Of a stretch of DNA of 64,000 bases, positions 59,455 to 64,000 are shown in pieces. The translations under genes and the position numbers were made by a program. This DNA is from Cryobacterium sp. GrIS_2_6. Lineage in GTDB: Bacteria; Actinomycetota; Actinomycetes; Actinomycetales; Microbacteriaceae. The notes beneath the pieces are model-generated. The model did no database searches, had not been told where the DNA came from, and was given only the letters and a program-made list of their open reading frames with translations. How positions within the stretch are numbered: position 1 is the first letter of the stretch; the number at the start of each line of letters is the position of its first letter. The stretch is from assembly GCF_035984545.1 (NCBI RefSeq), contig NZ_JAXCHP010000001.1:62001-126000 (forward strand), in the 5' to 3' direction.

Positions 59455-61434
59455 GTGTACACCCGCGTTGAGACCAGCTCCGCGGTGCAGCAGCTTGCGA
59501 TCGGCCTTCACGACCCCGCCCGTGATCGACCCTGGGTCGTCGTCTCCTCACCGTTCGGAACCGCCATCCCCGAGATCGGCATCGATCAGCTCGCCACCCA
59601 GATCGGCGACGTCGCGCGCGTCTTTCTCGTGCAGACCGGAGAACTCACCCGGCAGCTCGGCGACCTGCTCCCCGCCCAATTCCAGGTCTACGGCAGCGCC
59701 GGCCGGTCATACCCCACCGGGCCGAACCCCTTCGCCGACCTGGCCAGGTCCCGCCTGCGCTTCACGCACGGCGACCCCCAGCACGCGACCGACCAACTCG
59801 TCACGGATGCCCTCGCTCACGCCCACCACGCCGGTCTCTTCGCGCTCGCCCCGGCATCCGTCATCACCGTCACCGGAACCGTCAAGGGCTTCATGCTGCA
59901 CGGTTCCCGCGCCCTCGTGGAGCTCGACGGCGGCGGCATGGCGACCATCTGGCAGGAACTCACCTACCCGCCCGTGCCGCTGGACTGGACTCTCTCGCCC
60001 GGCCAGCGCATCCAGGGCGCCCTCGATGCCCCGACCCACCGGCTCAATGTCGAGCTCAAACCGCCGACCACGGAGGTGATCGCCGAGCGCTACCCGCACG
60101 GCAGTGTCACCCTCGCCCTGGTGCAGAAGGTCAGCGCGCAGAAGGCCGTGCTCGCCCTGCACCCGCACCTCACGTTCACGATCACCCGCGCCGACATCTC
60201 GGCCAACCCGCGCGACCTCGTCGACACCCTGCTCTCCGAGGGCGACGTCGTGGCCGCGCGGGTCATGCACCTGCCGAGTGGCGCCCTGCACCTGGTGCTC
60301 AGCGACGTCGACGACGACGAGCCAGTGTTGCCGCCGCTCGCCGCCGTGCTGAACGGGCCACCCTGGCTGCGCGAGAACCGCCCGCTGCTCCCGCTCGTCG
60401 AGGACGACGACACCGGAAGCGGCGACGACCTCGTCTTCGACCCGGCCATGTCCGCGAAGGGGGTTGCCGGGTTCGTTCGCGCGGCCGGCGCCGCTCTCGC
60501 CCAGGACGACCTGCACGGCGAGGCCGGTTCCCCCGACGCGCTCGCCGGTGCGGGCGCCGCGCGGCCCTCGCCCGCCGACCTCGCCGCTCCCCGGCCGATC
60601 GTGCCCCGCCCGTTCCCCGGGCCCGGCCGCGTGCACGCCGTGCGCCGGCCGACACCCGCGACCGCGGGGTCGCCCGGCGCGATCCCGTTCCGCGTCGGCC
60701 CGACTCCGGCGCCGTGCGCCCCGACGTCGGTGTCTGCCCTGCAGTCCACCCAGCTCTCCCTGGCCGAGGCGAAGGCGAAGATCACCCGGCTCGAGGCGCA
60801 GCTCGTCGAGGCGGGAAGCACGGAGTCCGACCTCGCCCGCCTGCGCGAGCAGGCCCGCTCCGCGCAGCTGCAGCTCCGCGACGCGCTTGTCGAACTCGGC
60901 ACCCTGCGCCACACCGTCGCCGAACTCCGCGACGAGCAGCGCACCCAGAAGCGGATGCTGCGCGAGTCCCGTCGGACCGTCGTCGCCCCAGCCCCCAGCA
61001 GCGAATACGAGTCGCGCCGCGCCCTCTGGGAGGACGCCACCAGCTGGGTCCGCCACGAGATCGCCCTTGCCTGGGTCGACCGGGTCCCGGAATCCGACCG
61101 CGAGGAATGGCCGCTGCCGCACAGCTACGGCTTGTCAGACCGGTTCGCGGATTCCCTGAGCGGGCTGGACGACGGCCAGCTCGCGAAAGCGTTCAAGGCA
61201 TCCGTCGATGTACTGACCGGACGGGTCAAGACCCTGCAGGGCCGCCACCTGCACGCGCTGCGCCAGGGCGCAGGTCCCGCAGACCCGCACCTGCTGCGCT
61301 GGGATGGCGCCCGCTGCATGCGGGTGTCGATCGAGCAGAACACCCCGGCCGCGCGCCGGATGCACTTCTGGCAGAAGCCGGACGGCAGCGTCGAGCTGAT
61401 CCGCATCGTCACCCACGACGACATGGAAGCCTAG
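59455..61434 (+). CDS. Large hypothetical protein with OB-fold-like repeats and coiled coil (659 aa)
   Basis: A 659-residue cytosolic protein. Residues about 1-115 are a globular domain (DRPWVVVSSPFGTAIPEIG, QIGDVARVFLVQTGEL, AQFQVYGSAGRSYPTGPNP). Residues about 136-205 (VITVTGTVKGFMLHGSRALVELDGG) and 215-300 look like S1/OB-fold beta barrels. A Pro/Ala-rich linker (345-435) is followed by a coiled coil (about 436-510) and a C-terminal domain ending RMHFWQKPDGSVELIRIVTHDDMEA (last 20: EKPDG-like segment omitted). The family is not recognised; conflict or nucleic-acid functions are possible from layout only. A -10-like TAGAAT lies near 59393. Strong RBS-like GGGGAGGAG before GTG 59455. Confidence 0.72.
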   Translation: MYTRVETSSAVQQLAIGLHDPARDRPWVVVSSPFGTAIPEIGIDQLATQIGDVARVFLVQTGELTRQLGDLLPAQFQVYGSAGRSYPTGPNPFADLARSRLRFTHGDPQHATDQLVTDALAHAHHAGLFALAPASVITVTGTVKGFMLHGSRALVELDGGGMATIWQELTYPPVPLDWTLSPGQRIQGALDAPTHRLNVELKPPTTEVIAERYPHGSVTLALVQKVSAQKAVLALHPHLTFTITRADISANPRDLVDTLLSEGDVVAARVMHLPSGALHLVLSDVDDDEPVLPPLAAVLNGPPWLRENRPLLPLVEDDDTGSGDDLVFDPAMSAKGVAGFVRAAGAALAQDDLHGEAGSPDALAGAGAARPSPADLAAPRPIVPRPFPGPGRVHAVRRPTPATAGSPGAIPFRVGPTPAPCAPTSVSALQSTQLSLAEAKAKITRLEAQLVEAGSTESDLARLREQARSAQLQLRDALVELGTLRHTVAELRDEQRTQKRMLRESRRTVVAPAPSSEYESRRALWEDATSWVRHEIALAWVDRVPESDREEWPLPHSYGLSDRFADSLSGLDDGQLAKAFKASVDVLTGRVKTLQGRHLHALRQGAGPADPHLLRWDGARCMRVSIEQNTPAARRMHFWQKPDGSVELIRIVTHDDMEA

Positions 61435-61461
61435 GCAGTCACCCCTGACCGCCAGGCCGGG

Positions 61462-62769
61462 TCAGCCGGCGCGGCGCGGGGGAGTCGGCGGGAGCGTCTT
61501 CTCCACGTAGGGGATCCAGGACTGCGCGTCGCGGGCGAGCACGAAATCGGCGAACGACATCGGACTGGCCTGGGGGTCGACGCCCGGGAGTCCCGTGGCG
61601 CCGGCCGCAGGTGCAGCGGGCATCGACCCCGTCGGAGTGCCGCCCACTGGCACGAAGCCCGGCGGAACGAAGGATGCCGGTCGCCCGCGGCGCTCCTCGT
61701 GCGCCGGAGGCCGATGCTGTTGGTATTGCTGGGCCGGAGGTCGCTGCTGAGGCGGCTGAGGCGCACCCTGCTGCTGTGCCCGCCGGTCCGCTGCCCGAGC
61801 GTCGCCGTCCGGTGCGGGGCCGGTGCTGTGCCGCGCCCGGGCAGACGGCAGACCCGTGTCCTGGCCCGCGGGTTCCTGCTGAGGGCTGGCGCGGTAGAAC
61901 GTGTCGGGGTGCTGGCTGTAACGATCGTCCGGGAAGGTATCGGCATTCCGGGGGTCCCGCCGGTCCGCCGGTGCACGACGGCGGTCGTTCGGGTACGGCA
62001 AGCCGGCCTTGCCCGGGTCGCGGCGATCGACGAATGCCCGGCGCCGCTCGATCGGCAGCGGCAGCGGTGCGCCGTACTGCGGGTTCGGGCGGGTCGCCGG
62101 GTTCTGCGGCTCCTGGGCCGGCGGATGCTGCCGCACCGGCGGGTACTGGAAGCTCTCCGGATCGAGCGGGTTCGACGGTGTCCCCGGGGCCTGGCGCGGG
62201 AGCCTGCTGTCGCGAGGATCCATCGGCGTCCGCCGGACCGGCGAGGGCGGCGGGGGAACGGGTCCGCGGCGGATGTACGGGTCGTCGGGTCCGCGGGTGG
62301 TCCAGCCGGCACGCGGACCGAACTGGGCCTGCGGGTTCTCCGCCGGTCGCTGCTGGGGGTACTGCTGCTGCGCCTCGCGTGCTTCGGCGCCGCGCGGGTC
62401 TGCGGCCGACGGGCCAGCTGCCGGAGTTCCGGCTGCGGCCGGGCCGGCGGACGCGGTGGTCGGGCCGGACGGGGCCGCGGTGCTCGCGGGATCCGGTGCT
62501 GCGGCCCGCCGGGCCGCAGCGGGTGCGCGCGTCGGCGTGGCGGCATCCGTGCGCTTGCTCGCCACCCGGTCGAGCTCGCCGTGGAGCACGTCGCGTGCGG
62601 CGGACATCCGCACGAATTCGGTGGTCGCGGCTGCGATAGTCTCCGCGGAGGCACCGGCGAGGAGGTCGGGGTGGTGCGTCCGCGCCTGCTTGCGGAACTG
62701 CTTGTCGATTTCGGCGCGGCTCGCGCCCGCCGGCACGTTGAGGATCTCGGCGGCGATCTCAGGGGTCAT
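61462..62769 (-). CDS. J-domain protein with low-complexity Pro/Gln/Arg tail
   Basis: A 435-residue protein. Residues about 1-65 are a J domain with HPD at 33-35 (KQARTHHPDLLAGASAETIA), which stimulates Hsp70/DnaK ATPase. The rest lacks the Gly/Phe and zinc-finger regions of DnaJ and is Pro/Gln/Arg/Asp-rich, including RRDPG/RRAPADRRDPR repeats, ending in a short conserved-looking FADFVLARDAQSWIPYVEKTL. It overlaps the upstream membrane-protein gene by 4 bp (ATGA). Probably a specialised co-chaperone recruited to a membrane partner (inference). Confidence 0.85.
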   Translation of the reverse strand: MTPEIAAEILNVPAGASRAEIDKQFRKQARTHHPDLLAGASAETIAAATTEFVRMSAARDVLHGELDRVASKRTDAATPTRAPAAARRAAAPDPASTAAPSGPTTASAGPAAAGTPAAGPSAADPRGAEAREAQQQYPQQRPAENPQAQFGPRAGWTTRGPDDPYIRRGPVPPPPSPVRRTPMDPRDSRLPRQAPGTPSNPLDPESFQYPPVRQHPPAQEPQNPATRPNPQYGAPLPLPIERRRAFVDRRDPGKAGLPYPNDRRRAPADRRDPRNADTFPDDRYSQHPDTFYRASPQQEPAGQDTGLPSARARHSTGPAPDGDARAADRRAQQQGAPQPPQQRPPAQQYQQHRPPAHEERRGRPASFVPPGFVPVGGTPTGSMPAAPAAGATGLPGVDPQASPMSFADFVLARDAQSWIPYVEKTLPPTPPRRAG

Positions 62770-63260
62770 GACAGCGGGCCGAACGAGCGGAGGTACTTGT
62801 TGTAGGCCAGGCGTTGCAGGGTGTGCTTGTACTGCGGAGCGAGGGCGCGAACCCGGTCCAGCAGGCCGTCGTCGATCTCCTTCAGCCTGGAGCCCGCGCG
62901 GATCGTCAGGATCGGGCCGGCGACGATTGCCGCGACGAACACGAGGAAGAGGGCGTTGTGGGTGACCGCTAGACCGAGCACGGTCAGGAGCAGGCCGGCC
63001 ACGAAGACTCCGACGCCGATCCAGAGGGATCGTTTCGCCGGGGCGAGGTTTTCCTCAGCGAAGCGCGGCCAGCCTTCCTCCGAGCGGGTCCAGAACACCC
63101 AGCCGGGAGGCGCGGGGGCGCACTCCGGAACCGGCGTCCATCCGGCAGGGGGCTCCCAGCCCTGGTTGCCCGCAACCCAGTCGAGGGTGGGCGTCGGCCA
63201 CCGCGGCGGGCGCTGGAACTCCAGCGGCAACGGGTCGGGAAGCGTGGGGGCGTCGGCCAT
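62766..63260 (-). CDS. Membrane protein with two central helices, 164 aa
   Basis: A 164-residue protein. The N-terminal half is Pro/Trp-rich with two similar segments (WEPPAGWTPVPECAPAPPGW and WVFWTRSEEGWPRFAEE). Two adjacent hydrophobic helices follow (SLWIGVGVFVAGLLLTVLGL and ALFLVFVAAIVAGPILTI), then a C-terminal cytoplasmic tail (IDDGLLDRVRALAPQYKHTL). Function unknown. The stop overlaps the J-domain gene start, so the two are translationally coupled. The ATG at 63260 has its upstream region in the hairpin-rich 63261-63439 interval. Confidence 0.75.
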   Translation of the reverse strand: MADAPTLPDPLPLEFQRPPRWPTPTLDWVAGNQGWEPPAGWTPVPECAPAPPGWVFWTRSEEGWPRFAEENLAPAKRSLWIGVGVFVAGLLLTVLGLAVTHNALFLVFVAAIVAGPILTIRAGSRLKEIDDGLLDRVRALAPQYKHTLQRLAYNKYLRSFGPLS

Positions 63261-63348
63261 AGACCCAGATTAGTGGCATCGAAGCCGGATTCGGTCCCCC
63301 GAATGGGTGGCATCCCGGGGGACATAACCCGATACCCGCCGAGAATGA

Positions 63349-63380
63349 GTCCCCTAAAAAGGGGACGCGGGCCCCCCGCG
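63349..63380. promoter_or_regulatory. Two adjacent hairpins in divergent intergenic region
   Basis: GTCCCC TAAAAA GGGGAC (63349-63366) is followed immediately by CGCGGG CCC CCCGCG (63366-63380). Flanking GTGGCAT (about 63274, 63307) and ATGCCAC (63382-63388) form longer-range inverted pairs. They lie between divergent membrane-protein and lipoprotein genes. A -10-like CATATTA follows at about 63401. Confidence 0.5.
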
Positions 63381-63439
63381 TATGCCACTATGTGTTCAGC
63401 ATATTAATGCAGACGGCTACCCGACCCGAAAGTTCCACC

Positions 63440-64000
63440 ATGTCCCACTGGTTTACCCGAATTGCTGCCGTCACCGGTGTCGCCGTTCTGTCCCTTACCC
63501 TCACCTCGTGCACAAGCGTCGCCGCCCTCGTCGGGTTCGCGCCGATCGACCAGGCCAGCCAGGTCTCGGCCTCCGCCGCGCCGACGGCCACCGCTGCTCC
63601 GCTCGTCTTCGACTCGGTCTTCACCGACATGGGCTCCATCCACCCGGCGATCCAGCTCGCGCCCCAGCTCGAGCTCCAGCTCGACATGTGGACTGAGCAG
63701 AAGACCCATGAGTGGTACACGGACAGCGACAAGCGTTTCTCGTTCGTGATCAGCGTCTTCGATCGCTCGCAGGCGCCTGAGGCCGCCTTCGGCACCAAGC
63801 GCCACGTCTACATGTCCAACGTCACGGTCACCGCAACGACGACCACGGCGAGCGGCGCGAGCACGACGCCGTTCGTGCTCAACGTGAACCCGATCGCCGC
63901 AACGCTCGACCCCGAGGCGCTCACGGGCCCTGGCGGGCTGCTCGTCACCTCGCCGAAGGGCGGCTTCCAGCTCGAGTCCAACTCGATCGGCGTGCTGACG
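63440..64000 (+). CDS. Secreted lipoprotein, N-terminal part (3' end outside window)
   Basis: Open from ATG 63440 to the window end (187 codons). Signal peptide with lipobox (MSHWFTRIAAVTGVAVLSLT then LTSC, Cys24). After a Ser/Ala/Thr-rich linker comes a beta-rich domain with DSVFTDMGSIHPAIQLAPQL and LQLDMWTEQKTHEWYTDSDK, and a Thr-rich stretch. Resembles uncharacterised secreted fimbrial-isopeptide or envelope lipoproteins only in composition; the family is not recognised. Confidence 0.8.
   Translation, partial: MSHWFTRIAAVTGVAVLSLTLTSCTSVAALVGFAPIDQASQVSASAAPTATAAPLVFDSVFTDMGSIHPAIQLAPQLELQLDMWTEQKTHEWYTDSDKRFSFVISVFDRSQAPEAAFGTKRHVYMSNVTVTATTTTASGASTTPFVLNVNPIAATLDPEALTGPGGLLVTSPKGGFQLESNSIGVLT

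Overview
The window is high-GC DNA from an actinobacterium, most likely order Micrococcales, family Microbacteriaceae. The evidence is frequent GTG starts, GTGA/ATGA start-stop overlaps, DtxR-type iron boxes, a DUF7059-type methyltransferase, a type III PKS cluster, and very frequent use of the hexamer GCATCC/GGATGC. The genus cannot be read from the sequence. No rRNA, tRNA, CRISPR array, IS element or prophage was recognised. The 5' end (CoA-transferase subunit) and the 3' end (lipoprotein) are cut by the window edge.

Layout: 1-1586 is the end of an acyl-CoA/ketoacid operon (CoA-transferase B, SCP-x-type thiolase). 1652-10624 holds housekeeping and accessory genes: a zinc-ribbon/endonuclease-like protein, a ThrE-type exporter, a DUF4349 lipoprotein, an alpha/beta hydrolase, two aldo/keto reductases and an MFS transporter, plus remnants of a glycerol-dehydrogenase gene and an IclR regulator. 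10860-17232 is a sulfurtransferase followed by an iron-siderophore uptake operon (siderophore-interacting protein, two FecCD permeases, ATPase, binding protein) with two iron boxes. 17537-20277 is a polar amino-acid ABC transporter. 20307-24254 is HrpA. 24341-26378 has an HTH regulator with cysteines, a DUF2249 protein and an aldo/keto reductase. 26386-30802 is an aromatic catabolic cluster (aldehyde dehydrogenase, VanB-type reductase, VanA-type Rieske oxygenase) with a divergent PadR regulator, followed by PnuC. 31596-33673 is a tandem pair of paralogous membrane proteins. 33772-44509 contains a DUF255/thioredoxin protein, a DUF1761 protein, a Stealth phosphotransferase, a CpdA-like phosphoesterase, a quinone-oxidoreductase-like MDR, PAP2 and PoxB. 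44730-48271 is a type III polyketide cluster. 48387-50524 is a deletion scar joining two 5'-truncated divergent genes (glycogen-debranching-type glucosidase and LacI). 50637-58292 has an SDR, a methyltransferase, an apparently circularly permuted secreted amine oxidase, small genes and an NmrA remnant. 58386-63260 groups a NERD-domain protein, an unrecognised coiled-coil/OB-fold protein, a J-domain protein and a membrane protein.

The most unusual feature is a set of about 20 palindromic elements, mostly 42-94 bp, falling into several sequence families. Five families have two or more copies in this window alone. Most copies lie between genes, often at convergent 3' ends. Several are embedded in frame inside coding sequences: both iron-siderophore permeases, one of the tandem membrane paralogs, the DUF7059-type methyltransferase, and the methyltransferase/monooxygenase junction of the polyketide cluster. 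In parallel, several proteins carry in-frame 6-, 12- or 15-bp tandem repeat tracts that encode low-complexity loops.
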